A DNA stretch of 64,000 nt, from contig JACAAK010000009.1 in assembly GCA_025093985.1 (NCBI GenBank), positions 3,100,001-3,164,000 on the forward strand. Direction: 5' to 3'. Positions 33,922-45,185 of the stretch are shown here, piece after piece; the first letter of the stretch is position 1; each line of letters starts with the position of its first letter. The notes beneath the pieces were generated by a model. The model searched no databases, was not told the DNA's origin, and worked only from the letters and a program-made list of their open reading frames with translations. This DNA comes from Calvatia gigantea (taxonomy: Eukaryota > Basidiomycota > Agaricomycetes > Agaricales > Lycoperdaceae). A program made the translations under genes and the position numbers.

Positions 33922-34290
33922 AGGCCGGATCTCAACGACCAGAGCTCGGATAGGGCGGAGTATGTTGTGGTACATAATTCTTGTTGTCATAGCTTTGCGA
34001 TCTTCTCCCTCGTACTGCGTATTAACATTGTCTCTCCTCAACCTCCCAGCTTGAGGATGTATAACAAGAAATCACTGGCAATCTTCATATAATTCGAAAC
34101 TTGCATTACCACAGCCACTCAGCACTCGACGTTCGTTTCTGGCTGCCTTCGTATAATTAAGTTACCTGCCCACCATCTCCTCTTCGGATTACTTAATATC
34201 AGGGTTGAGTGGATTCACTTCCACCGCCTTGCGATTTAGTTTATAACACCATCACTGTGGCGTATACCACCGTTTACAACACTTTAAGTC

Positions 34291-36018
34291 ATGGTTAGCA
34301 ATATACCTGTTCGCTTGGAATTGCCGGGGGGCGAACCTGGTTTAACGGTTGAGGTATGGCTTCGTGTGGTACTGATTGTAGGCTGATCAGGATTGATCTT
34401 CTCCCAGGTGCTTCCTCGCGGATTAGCGATCCATAGGTTGATCGTTCGTGCCAATGGGCGTGTAGGATGCATAGATGACAATCATTGAGACCGATAACTC
34501 ACAATGTGGGCCAGGAGAATGACGTCGTTATTGGCCCCGAGAAACCTGAAGACCATATCACTCAGAAGTACACGAACACGATCATAGGACGCTACACCAA
34601 CAGAATCCCCGCCAGAAGGCATATTCTGGAAAGAAAGGGGTTCCGAAGTGGTTTTGAACCTGAAGCAAATGGCGGGTTAATCGAGATCTTATCTGATGGC
34701 TCCCAATGACCCTGCATCCAGAGAACCCCGAGGTTTCTTTGCACGGCGGTACAACAGGATATGATGCCTGTATGTGGGAAGTTTTGCCAAGGGATGGAAT
34801 ACCCCAGCTATTCTCTAAGGCAGAGCTTGAACGCGTTTTTACCTTTCCTGAGAAAACGTATTGTTTTTTTCGTCTGGTCTCTCCAGATGGCGACCAAGGG
34901 TATCCTGGGGAGTTATTGACGGAGGTCTTGATTAGCCTTGTCTCTGCGCCTGACAAAGAGACGACAGAAAGGCTCGGTAGTCTTGTAATTGTTTATAGAT
35001 CGAAGCTGAATGGCCTGAAGAAGACAGTTACACCCCTTAACTTGACACAGGTATTTATCCCATTTTTCTCCTTGCCAGACATCAATAAAATCATCGTAGC
35101 ACTGGGGCTTCAACTTAGATGCAAGTTTGGGTGATTCTCAGCAACCAGAAGCTGCGTCGGTCAAGGATCATGAGTTAACAATTCAGGTATGTAGGGTGTT
35201 TGGTGGATACTGCTGTTATTTGATATTTGGGACGGGGCTAAGGCAAGGGAGAGGGCGAGATTGGGAGAGGCTTACCTCCCGGCAGGGGATTTTACCTCTG
35301 TTTCCTCCTTACTTGCCTATGATTTTCAACAGGCGAAACCGATTGGAAAATATCTCTCCGGTCCGGGGTATAGTGTGGTCCTTTTATTAATACCGTAGCC
35401 GGATGGAGTACTGATATGTTATAAGATGAGTATTATCGCTTTGTGGACCCCGTTGTTTATCCCCTGCCAACGAGGATTCACCTGTCTGACGTCCAATCCC
35501 TAAATACGTTGGACGATATCGCGGTTCAAGGAAACCTTGGCACTCTTCCGTGCGTCCAGTTGTCATCCAGGAAATCAGGCCTCACGCTCGAGTTCTTTTC
35601 CAACCGTACGTGAAGTGACCGCTTCTAAATTCAAGCCAGGTAAAGATGACTGACGTCACGATAGAGCATGGTGTCATGTTTTACTCCCATTATTTGGCGG
35701 ATCCCACTCAAGGCGCCAGAAAGTTCATTCACGGTGGCTCGGGGATCAGTGGCCATGGAGACTCATACGGCCCTTGGAGTGTGTTCTGGGCGTATTTTCG
35801 ATCTTATTTTATCTAATGAGCCTCATAGCGGCCGCATTTCTTGAATTTCACGATGTAAGTGACTGGCGATGACAAGAATGGTTCTAAGATATCCCTCCGT
35901 TCAGCCGTTGGCGGCATTTCTATGGCCGGAGAACAGAGATAAGGAGGATACTCTCATCACCTCCGACGAACTGTACAATAACTTCGTGCGACTGGAGATT
36001 AGCTTGACAAACTCGTAA
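34291..36018 (+). CDS. Aldose 1-epimerase-like protein (galactose mutarotase family)
   Basis: Multi-exon gene starting MVSNIPVRLELPGGEPG (34291-34353, then 34408-34461, then from 34515). Landmarks in order: TNTIIGRYTNRIPARR, NPEVSLHGGTTGYDACMWE, FRLVSPDGDQGYPGELL, LTQHWGFNLD, DEYYRFVDP, a GxxFYSHYLADPTQG-type segment, FLEFHD across an intron into PLAAFLWPENR, and TSDELYNNFVRLEISL before TAA at 36016. RYTNR, the HGG histidine and the second histidine in TQHWGFNL are the expected sugar-binding/catalytic positions of the GalM fold. It would interconvert alpha and beta anomers of hexoses. At least eight exons; splice sites around 34650-34720, 35350-35420 and 35780-35825 are the least certain. TCG-TAAGTC at the stop is also a good donor, so a short extra exon is possible. 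Confidence 0.78.
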
Positions 36019-36389
36019 GTCAAATTGAAAATGTGCCAACGCCACGACTGATGATTCACTGATTATTAGCGCCTGATCACATCTCAATGCTTCCTTCTCC
36101 AATTTTTGTATCAAGTAATTATATGGCACCGTTTTGTGAATGATTGTGTGGAGTTCATTAACACTGAGACTTGTTGGAAGTGCTGTGTGTTTAAGTGTTA
36201 TAGGGGATATTGTTGTGTGATTGGCGGGAATCCATGAAACTTTGCAGGGCGAATACTGGTGAAAGTTATCGTTACTGATTTGGCCGGCTCGGCCGGGTTC
36301 CCAGTTTGTTGAAATTTTTGATCTCCGGCCGCGTCACTGGAACAAGAACGTTTGCCGACTCCCCCCTCATATAAGCGCTTCATTCCTCG

Positions 36390-37714
36390 ATGAAAACACC
36401 CCCCGGCCACGAGGAGACGAAATACGGGTCAACTAGTAATACCGATATCGCCATTTCCCAGACGAAGTCTTGCGCAAGATCTTTACCCTCTCCTCGGTCT
36501 TGTCACCCGCCTCTATTCAAGCCTTATGTTCTGTCAACAGATGCTGGCGTGGTGTCGCCCTTGCATATTCCGACCTATGGCGTGTCATCTCATGCAATGT
36601 TAATAACATGTTTCCTCAGACTCAACTCCTCGAACTTTGGATTGAACGATCACGTCACGCCCTCTTTGATATTTCTTTTAAATACTCCTGGTCACCCTTG
36701 GGAAGTACTGGCCAACGATGCGAACAGCAAGAGTATACCCGACGCACCCTGGACACGTTGTTACCGCACTGCAACCGGTGGGAGAGACTGGTGATATCCG
36801 TCCCAATTGAACATGCAAGAGTCCTTACTGGGGTCACCCTCAAAAGCGCTGTCGAGCTGAAAATCGCCGAGGTACTTATCGATGGCCAGGACAATCCTCT
36901 TACAGATGTCATCGCAACTTTTCCGTCGCTCAAATCTCTCAAGTAGCAGCCCCGGACACTTCCAGAGTTGCTCGGCACGCATCCGGAAAAAGACTTCCCC
37001 TGGGAGACACTGCTTCACGTGGACTTGTCGTGCTACCAGTCGTGGGAGAACAATTCGCAAGTCGTCTCGCGCTGCACATCGGCAACGGTGATGATATTGT
37101 TCGTACTAATTCCGGTAACCCTCACGAAGTACCCAGAACATGTTCATCTTTCAAACCTTCGGAGACTTCGTATCACCGGCTGCGATGTCGAGCTCCCCCT
37201 GATTGCAAACCTTAACAGCCCAAAGCTTTCTATTCTTCATGTTGGCATCGATGGCATAAAGGATCGACGAGTCCAGCTATCCATCAACTATACACGTTCA
37301 TCAAGAATGACAAACACGACTTACGAATGCTCGAGGTCGAAGTCCGTGATAAATGGCTGACAGAAGATGATGTGCGGATGGTGTTACGGGCGTGTCGCGA
37401 GTTGAACATCCCTTCAGTTGATATATACGTCCATTTTGATATGTGGGTCGATTTCGGCGTATCCGCGGATTGTTCATCCCTGGTAGACGAATTTCGGGGG
37501 GCGAGGATAGCTGCCTCCACTGATCGAGCGGTGATACTCGGATGGCTGGATCTTCGCACCCTTGATAGTTTCTTATCCGAGTTCACGAAAATCAGCGGAT
37601 GTTGACATGGGCAAAGTACATCCAGATTTTAGGCTGGCCTGTCCTCAGACAATTGATGAGGCTATCAAGATGAAAATTACGCAAATCCTAGGGTCTCCTC
37701 TACGGGAAGTGTAG
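36390..37714 (+). pseudogene. F-box protein gene with one stop and two frameshifts
   Basis: The N-terminal region reads FPDEVLRKIFTLSSVLSPAS, then LCSVNRCWRGVALAYSDLW, a clear F-box plus the following tryptophan motif of basidiomycete F-box genes. The frame continues to SLK at 36943, meets TAG (36944-36946) and goes on in the same frame (LPELLGTHPEKDFPWETLLH). A one-base loss near 37272 shifts the frame before PAIHQLYTFIKND, and a gain near 37590 shifts it again before the natural end (SPLRE then TAG, 37714). The inverted partial copy at 41334-41988 lacks both shifts. The gene therefore looks recently inactivated. Role if functional: SCF substrate adaptor. Confidence 0.72.
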
Positions 37715-38225
37715 TATTTTTCCCTTTCCTTCATGTGTTTCCTTTTTTTTCGCTGGCACGGCAGGCGGACTATGTGGGAGAAAACTAGTTTTGTAATACC
37801 AAACTGGTTGCGTAAGAGTAAATTAGTCGATGAGTAATATTCGTGAATTATGCAAGAACGACCGTCAAGAAGTGGAAGCTCGCGTTGTTACCTGAATGTT
37901 CGCAAAGGGGAGAAGGATACCGTTAGTGGGAAATATACGAGACTAGTTGTTGGAATTGATTGAACGACACTTTAGCGCTTTGGCGCTCCAGCGTACGTTC
38001 TGTGGAATATCAGCTATTCACAGGAAACTAACACACGTGCAAAAAATGGATGATGTTCGGCACCAGTCCTCAGAACCAAGCCGGGAGAGCATTGTACGAG
38101 ATATACTTGCGTCTTAAGCTTCATCGAGTTGCTGCTTCAACTCTGAGATTCAAAGAACGATAGCTTTTAAAGCGGACTACATACCACGCCAAACGTCATC
38201 GCAACGACCTCCTTCCGCCCTGTGA
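37181..38225 (+). repeat. Left arm of a large inverted repeat
   Basis: The 3' half of the F-box gene and about 500 bp of its downstream flank recur in inverted orientation at 40011-41988. Landmarks shared on opposite strands include CCTTTCCTTCATGTGTTTCC, CAGGCGGACTATGT, AATATTCGTGAATTATGCAA and CGGCACCAGTCCTC region sequences. The 1.8-kb loop between the arms contains the gene at 38440-39256. Confidence 0.8.
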
Positions 38226-38439
38226 TTTCCTTTCCATTTGAGTGTACTTCTAGATCTCACACTCAATAATGTGAACAACAATAGACCAATTGCGAACGGG
38301 AACAAAACAGAATAAGGAAATCAGCGAGGGTGAAGCTGGAACAGTGAGAAGGAATTTGGCAATAGTAATTAGATTATTTGAGAAACATGGGCACGACACG
38401 CACAGCCTGTACGAATTTAACTTCCCCGAATACTCGATC

Positions 38440-39256
38440 TTAGTCAACTAATTCCCATTTGTCCCCAAGACCACCGCTCCACACAATTTTGTCGCCCCCT
38501 TCTACAACGCCAAAACCTCCAGTAAAAAATGCCTCAAACTTGAATTTGAAAACGGGTTTATTACTATTCGGTTGGAGGTAGGCACCGTCGAGGGCGACTG
38601 TATCCCTCTTCTTGCCAGATACAACAGCTGTCATGGTCACTTCATCGGAGTCAATAAGGATATCTTCGTCAGGTAAAGGATTTGTTCGCTGGATGAGGAA
38701 CTTCATCGAGCCGACCCGAGTAGCTGAAACACGTAGGTTTGGTTTACCAGGTAAAGGGGTAGTAGGCAACTCGATATTCCAGAGAATGTCCGAATGTCCA
38801 GATAACCGTATGGAATACCTGTAGCCATCTATTTCAATGAAGGAAGAGATGAGAGTTGTGCACGAGAATTACACTTTTCCATTGAGATAATCAGCTCGAG
38901 CAGGCGGTGGAACAATCCGGGGAGCTTCTGGGGTACCGAAGTACATATTATGGACAATAAACCCCTTTGCAGGCGATAATAGATTTTGTTCATGAAACGT
39001 CCAAGCCGCCGACCCTTCGATCACGTAACACTGGGCGCTGACCCGCAGCATATTCCATTGGTCAGGCATCGTTTTATTTGCGTTCCTCTGGGCTTGAAGA
39101 GCCCTCCACCATCTATCGGACGAATCCTGGGAGAGGAACGCGAATATATGCCTGGAAAATGGCTCTCCTGTTAACTATGATGTTGGCAGCCTACCCGTGA
39201 ATAATGTTTGGAACCTTACCACTAGGACCTGTTACATATGCGTAAAATATGCCCAT
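38440..39256 (-). CDS. Unrecognised family gene, member 1
   Basis: Three exons (39256-39220, 39167-38873, 38818-38440) in frame give about 236 residues. The start reads MGIFYAYVTGPSG; exon 2 has FLSQDSSDRWWRALQ, SAQCYVIEGSAAWTFHEQN and PPPARADYLNGK; exon 3 has YSIRLSGHSDILW, RVSATRVGSMKFLIQRT, FKFEAFFTGGFGV and ends KWELVD. I do not recognise the family. It looks like a compact, beta-rich cytosolic protein, with no signal peptide or membrane span. Two close relatives lie at 61223-62049 and 62219-63046, with identical intron positions and phases, so the model is well supported. Conserved WW, Cys/Tyr-rich strand and FFTGGF motif are candidates for functional residues. Confidence 0.75.
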
Positions 39257-40010
39257 GTCAAGAGTGTAATCACAGGTGAGATGTTTAGATGGAGTGTTAT
39301 GAGGTAGCGGTAGTTTTTTTCATCACCTTAAAAGGCCTGGGCTCTTTCTTGCCCTTGTCAACCCCCCAGCTTCTTTGCGGCACAGCCTAAGTCGAAACCT
39401 TCAGGCGGGGCCAAGTTATTCGTTCTACATCCCACATATGGAAGAAGTGCCAAGTTCTATTATTCCCACGATTTCATCATTCGTAGAAATTACAAGCGTT
39501 GGCAAGTCGACAAGTCCTGGCCGCGATGCACGGTTCGATGACCTACCATTGTTTTGGATGCGGAACAAAGTACCATGAAGATTGGACAAAAGTCAGTTGT
39601 CACGTACACATTCCTTGGATACCTGGACGCGGACAGGTTTGGGTATGGCCCCTTGGACTACATGAGGATTTGGAACAATATAGTATGGCTACTATTAAAG
39701 TTGCAGCAGCAACGATCAATGGATTGGCGATGCACTGAACGACATTATGATTTCGAGTACAATGGATACTAAATGACCTTCTACTACGTAAAGAACAATA
39801 ATCGCTTCAAAACTACAAGCCCTGGAGAATGATGGTCGACGGTCACAGGAATCACTAGCTAGTGTCGTTATCGTCAGGGCCGCCTAGCTGCCGACACACT
39901 CTTTCAACATTTTCCCAAACACTAAATGCTACTCGGCCAATCTATTGTATGGGTACAGTCTGCACTACCCAATACTGATGTCTGCTGTGTTTTCTCTCGC
40001 GGTTAAACCC
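39257..40010. other. Upstream region of family member 1
   Basis: Homologous to the regions upstream of the relative at 61223 (about 60990-61200, same orientation relative to the gene), with shared landmarks such as GGGCTCTTTCTTGCCCTTG and GGCGGGGC. It probably holds the promoter. An ORF at 39554-39772 has no recognisable pattern. Confidence 0.5.
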
Positions 40011-40309
40011 CAGGAAAGTCACAGGACGGAAGGAGGTCGTTGCGCTGATGTTTGGCGTGGTATGTGGTCCGCTTTAAAAGCTATCGTTTTTTGAGTCTCA
40101 GAGTTGAAGTAGGAACTCGATCCAGCTTAAGATGCAAGTATACCTTGTACGATGCTCTCCCGGCTTGGTTCTGAGGACTGGTGCCGAACACTATCCATTT
40201 TTTGCACGTGTGTTAGTTTCCTGTGAATAGCTGATATTCTACAGAGCGTACGCTGGAGCGCTAAAGCGCTGAAGTGTCATTCAATCAATTCCAATAACTG
40301 GTCTAGTAC

Positions 40310-41108
40310 TGTGGAGATCGGACGGCACCTGACACTGAAAAGTGTCATGTACGCGTACTCCTCCCACTACTCCACTTCACCGACGACGCCTTTCACTTCC
40401 GAGAACGATGACCAAGACACCGACCCCGAAAATCCCATTTCCGAGCCATCCAGAAGTCCGGATCATACACGATTTCCTAATTCGGAAGTCCCGACCACGG
40501 AAGCTCTAACCTCCGAACTCCACCTCGCCCGCCCGTACTTCTCATTTCCGACTCTAAAAAACTTACGGACCGCTTTTCTATTCACTTATTATACTTTTTC
40601 TACATTCCTCATAATTTAGAACCTCATAGAATGAGTTTCCGGCCCGTTTTCATCCCCGCTAGTATGTTTTTCTTTGTTCTCTCTCTAAAATTTACATTCT
40701 ACTCTTTGTAATTCGGGCGCACAGCCCACCATTCTCCTCTATAAAAACCTGTATACTTTGTTGTAGTCAGGTAGCTACGAATTAGCCAAGTTTCGCCTCG
40801 AAGTCTCTGTCTCTCGTTATTTCTCTAATCAATTTCTTGCTTTCTCTCTTCTCTCTCTCGTCTCGACACCGAATCGCCACGCAATCGTAAACGCCGCCTT
40901 CCGAACGTTCAGTAATCGCTCTCGACACCTCTCTGGACCCTTCTCTTATCGTTCCGAGCCTTCGGAACAGAATTATCCATCGTTCCGTTGTCTCATCATT
41001 TTCGTGATCTCCACTCCTACCTGCCCTTCTAACACAATCCCTTTGGTCAAGAACAACGTCGGACGGACGCCGACGTGCTCGTGCACCTAGCCGTAATCTC
41101 CCTCTTCA
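40310..41108. mobile_element. Solo LTR, 799 bp
   Basis: Starts TGTGGAGATCGG and ends CCCTCTTCA, flanked by the 4-bp direct repeat GTAC (40306-40309 and 41109-41112). It interrupts the inverted-repeat arm, where the other arm is continuous, which shows insertion. A TATA-like TCTATAAAAACC lies near 40738-40749. The ends (TGTGGAGA...CTCTTCA) and 4-bp duplication resemble those of the element at 52004-59941, suggesting a related family. No internal coding region remains. Confidence 0.8.
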
Positions 41109-41333
41109 GTACGTTTTCCGTTCACGGGGTTGCCTCTTCCCTTTGCGTAGCACTCAGGTGACAACACGAGCTTCCTTTTCTTGACTGTCGTTCTTGCATA
41201 ATTCACGAATATTACCCACAGACCAATTTACTCTTACACAACCAGTTTACTATTACAAAACTAGTTTACTCCTACATAGTCCGCCTGTCGCGCCAGCGAA
41301 AAAAAGGAAACACATGAAGGAAAGGGAAAAATA

Positions 41334-41988
41334 CTACGCTTCCCGTAGAGGAGACCCTAGGATTTGCGTAATTTTCATCTTGATAGCCTCATCGGTCGTC
41401 TCGGGACAGGCCAGCCTAAAATCTGGATGTACTTTGCCCATGTCGACACCTGGGATTTTCGCGAACTCGGATAAGAAACTATCAAGGGTGCAAAGATCCA
41501 GCCATCCGAATATCACCGCTCGATCAGTAGAGGCAGCTATCCTCGCCCCTCGAAATCCGCCTACCAGGGATGAATAGTCCGCGGATACGCCGAAATCGAC
41601 CCACATATCAAAATGGACGTATGTATCGCCCGAAGCGATGTTCAGCTTGTGCACGCCTGTAACACCATATGCGCATCGTCTTCTGTCAGCCATTTATCAC
41701 GGACTTCGACCTCGAGCATGCGTAAGTCGTGTTTGTCATTCTTGATGAACGTGTATAGTTGATGGATAGCTGGACTCGTCCCAGACTTCTATCACCTAGG
41801 ACGCTCTTATATAAGCGGACGTTGATCCGAAGTGATACCGAAACTTCGGATCAACGTCCGCTTATATAAGAGCGTCCTAGGTGACTGGGTAGGAGTCTGG
41901 ACTCGTCACATCTTTTATGCCCTCGGTGTCAAAAAATAGAAAGTTTTGGGCTGTTAAGGTTTGCAATCAGGAGGAGCTCGACATCGCA
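41334..41988 (-). pseudogene. Inverted C-terminal fragment of the F-box gene
   Basis: Minus-strand copy of the last third of the F-box gene at 36390-37714. The stretch 41693-41334 remains open and reads through SSLVGGFRGARIAASTDRAV and LDSFLSEFAKIPGVDMGKV to the stop after SPLREA. It keeps the frame at both places where the plus-strand gene has shifted (GIKDVTSPAIHQLY if the foldback insert is removed; KIPGVDMG). There is no promoter or F-box, so it is a fragment. Confidence 0.75.
41781..41900. mobile_element. 120-bp foldback (MITE-like) element
   Basis: Perfect 41-bp inverted arms (41793-41833 and 41843-41883) flank a 9-bp loop. The outer ends CCAGACT (41781-41787) and AGTCTGG (41894-41900) are also inverted. 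The direct repeat ACTCGTC flanks it (41774-41780 and 41901-41907). The paralogous site at 37270-37285 has one ACTCGTC (reverse strand) and no insert, i.e. an empty site. It has no coding capacity. The superfamily is not clear from the ends. Confidence 0.88.
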
Positions 41989-42256
41989 TTTTCCGATTTT
42001 AGGTCAGAAGGTGATGGAAGTAAATGCCACTTTCCATTGGAAAATTGTTGGAATCTGTGATGTCACGCTAGATAGACAAACTCTGGCCTGTTGAGCCTCG
42101 CTGATTACATGCCCCCCCTATATAACATTGTAGTCTACATTGATTGTAGCTCACTCATTTATCCCTCTAATGTCACCATGTCGCCCTTAAATGAGTCCCT
42201 TCAACAAAAATAACCTGGATGGATGTGTGGGGGGGTCGGTTGATGTTGGCAGCATG
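41989..42256. other. Gene-free flank of the first LTR element
   Basis: Short, AT-rich, no ORF. The last five bases before the LTR are GCATG. Confidence 0.5.
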
Positions 42257-42774
42257 TGTTATGACTTCTTATTCTAGCATTATCCTTTTACGGACTTATT
42301 CCTTTCTTGTCCTATTGTTTATTTAACCGTCCATGTATGTACTTTAGTTTACCCTTCTCTTCTTTCCCTTTTTGATACTCTGGATTCACCATCATTCCCC
42401 TCCCTACCTGATATGGTGTTCGTGTTTCCCTTCTTTCATTGCTTCTCTCCCTATATGGTGGATGTTCAACACATCCACATATCCTTTGTCCATTATCTTT
42501 CTTCCGCCTTATCCAGTATAAGTAGTTAGTTAGATACTCATTGTAGTAGACAGTTTGAACTGGCTACCAGCCTCTTATCTTCCACAATCCTCTTGCCTGA
42601 ACTAAGGCCTCGTCTAACAAGTGACTCGCCTTACTTCTTGACCGACTATATATAGAGACAAGTCCCTGAGTGGATCCCCTCTATATATAGATCCCCACGT
42701 TAACTCTATTGGGAGTAAGTCTGTATAGATGCCCTTTAGGGAAGACAACCTACAAGGTAAGTGTGCACGTAACA
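42257..42774 (+). repeat. 5' LTR of the chromovirus
   Basis: 518 bp, begins TGTTATGAC and ends GTAACA; the terminal inverted repeat is TGTTA/TAACA. A near-identical copy sits at 51257. It would carry the promoter and polyadenylation signals. Confidence 0.92.
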
Positions 42775-43152
42775 TTAGTTCAAACTCCAATCTACAGTAC
42801 TAGTTACTGCTATGTAACTAGGGATACCTCTAAGGTTACCTAGAACATTGTGCCTGATTGTGGGCTAGGTTGTTCTCATAAGCCTATTGAGGCTTCGACT
42901 CATTAGTCTATTGGGACTAGCCTATTGTGGCACTGCCTATTGAGGCTCAGTTGTTCATAGCCCTATTGTGGGCTCGATTCAAACCTATTGTGGTTTTTAT
43001 TTTACTTTACAGATATCGGACAGCATTGCAGATTGCTGCAATCAATGGACGATAGCTATCTCTTGGTATTGCATATTGTTGCAATCAACAAGTTATTAGC
43101 ACCCTAATACTAAGGAGAGTCACATACTACAGACATGCGTGATTCACCTAGA

Positions 43153-45185
43153 ACAAGCAGTTCAAGACACCTCCCCGAGACAAAGGAAAAGGGAAGGATC
43201 TACCTCCACCCGAAAGACAAAGAAAATACTATACACCAACAACTGGAGATACCCCAGCTCCACTACAGACACCCGCAAGGTCAAGAGACCAACCCCCTTA
43301 CCAAGAACCACAAAGAACTCACCCCACAAGAACATACGCACCCCCAGTTACTCGATCTCAAGCAAGACAAGTAACTTTTCAAGAAGCAGTAACAGTAGCA
43401 CCCAACCTACCCCCAGCCCTTACCGAATCCAGTTTATCTGACCTCGAAGATACTCCTACCCCATCTCCTCTCTCTGAACCATCTCACCTCGAAGAACTTG
43501 GGTCAAATCAGACACCACCCAAGACTCCACAGCTAAATCAATATGGTTTCTTACCTGAACCCGAACTAGACGATACACCACCTGATTCCCCTAGCGAACC
43601 ACCCGCTCAATTCCCTTCACCCCCATTCATCTTTACCCCGAGAGAAGGCCATATCCTCAGAAACCCAGGACCACGAATTCCCTCAGGAACTTTCTTCAAT
43701 CCAGAAACTCAAGTATCATACAACTCAGCGGATCAATTATTACCGCACGACGGAAACACCTTTGATACTGTCCCTGGACCCAGCTCGAACTATTCCAATA
43801 AAGACAAAGAACCAGTAATCTATTCACCAGATACCCTCGTCTATCCACTACCCGGGGAAATCTTCAATACTCTTTTACAAAGATCTCCTCAACCTTTACC
43901 ACCCCTACTCCCATTACCAATGGCAGCAGTACAACCTGCGCCACCTCCAGTAGCACCCAATGCCCCTAGGCATCAATACACACCAATTCCCATGATTGCG
44001 GCCAACCCGAATTATCAACGAGAAATTGGTCGACTTCCTGAACTATTTAGAGGAGACCCAAAAGACTTCAATGTCTGGTGGGTTTCAGTGAAAAACTACA
44101 TTGGATTAAACCCAGCCACATATCCTGATGAAAACATTCGAATTTGACTAGTACTCTCCATGATACCACCCGGAGGAGCATCCGGAAACTTCGCAGCTCA
44201 ATATTGGTTCAAAAGAACCCACGAAGAAGATGGAACTCTAGCAGCAAATGGCTGGAGAAACGACACATGGAGAAACTTTGAAGAAAGAATCAGAGAATAC
44301 TTCATCCCCGCCGATGAAGAAATGAATGCCCTTGATCAATGGAAGGAGTTATGTCAAGGACCAAGAAAAGCAGCGGAATTCAACACACAATTTCAACACC
44401 TAGCTACCAAAGCAGGCATTATACGGGATAAAGAACTTATCGACCAATACAAAAAAGGACTTAATCGGAAACTTGCAAAAGCAATTTATGTCCGAGAAGC
44501 AGGAAAGCCAAGAACCATCGCAGAATGGTATGCTGAAGCTATCCGACGAGATAATATTGAAAAATGAGCCTCCACCATGTTCGGAGAAAGCAAGAAGGAA
44601 AGAAACAGATTTGTTCCTCAATGAAGGAACGGATGGAATTACGCAAAACCTCTACCACCCCAAAGGCAATCAACCCAAGACCCTTGGGCAATGGATGTCG
44701 ATAACCTCGACTATGAAAGCGACAATTCTTCGGAGGAAGACGACTCTCCCTACTCTCAAGAATATTACACCGAAGATCCTGAACCAAACCCTGAATCACA
44801 AATTCAACTAAACGCTATCTTCACACCTACACAATACAACCGATACAGGAACCATTTATGCATCAGATGTGGATTGGACAAACACTTCATCAAGGACAGT
44901 CCCAACCTGGACAAAAACCTTTTGAAAAGTTACCAATCCAAAAAGAAATTCATGAACCAGCCACAATGGCAGTTCAATCGTGGACCTTCTCAACCTCTGC
45001 CACGAAAATTCCCACCTAGGCCTATACAACCATCAAAACCTCCAACCAAACCTTCGTTTCCCCCAAAGAAGATTTCTGCTCTCGAAATCCAAGCAATGAT
45101 AGAAGAATTGCCTCATGAAGAACAGGCTTCATTTAGGAACTCCTATATCACTGAACAAGCCATAAAACCCCTATTGGATTTTTAG
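43153..45185 (+). pseudogene. Chromovirus gag
   Basis: One frame runs from about 43153 to TAG 45183-45185. It has a proline-rich N-terminal region (TPPRDKGKGKDLPPPERQ), a capsid-like core (LFRGDPKDFNVWW; FEERIREYFIPADEE; FQHLATKAGI; YKKGLNRKL), and a zinc-knuckle remnant CIRCGLDKHFIKDS whose last cysteine is serine. Stops interrupt it at 44145, 44565 and 44622, all TGA. No start codon is visible in this frame upstream of 43153, where two stops occur, so the initiation region is also lost. Gag would form the virus-like particle. Confidence 0.85.

Larger units (their letters stand above)
40011..41988 (-). repeat. Right arm of the large inverted repeat, with insertions
   Basis: Reverse-complement copy of 37181-38225. 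It is interrupted by a solo LTR (40310-41108) and by a 120-bp foldback element (41781-41900). Removing these and their target duplications leaves about 1.05 kb, matching the left arm. Confidence 0.8.

Noticed and set aside
41194..41577. Plus-strand 127-residue ORF
   Set aside because: It is antisense to the inverted F-box fragment and runs into LTR-flank sequence. The minus-strand reading matches a paralogue.
45177..45185. Classical X-XXY-YYZ slippery heptamer at the gag-pol junction
   Set aside because: The zero frame reads GAT TTT TAG, so the tandem-slip heptamer is not in register. Only a stop-assisted single-tRNA slip fits.
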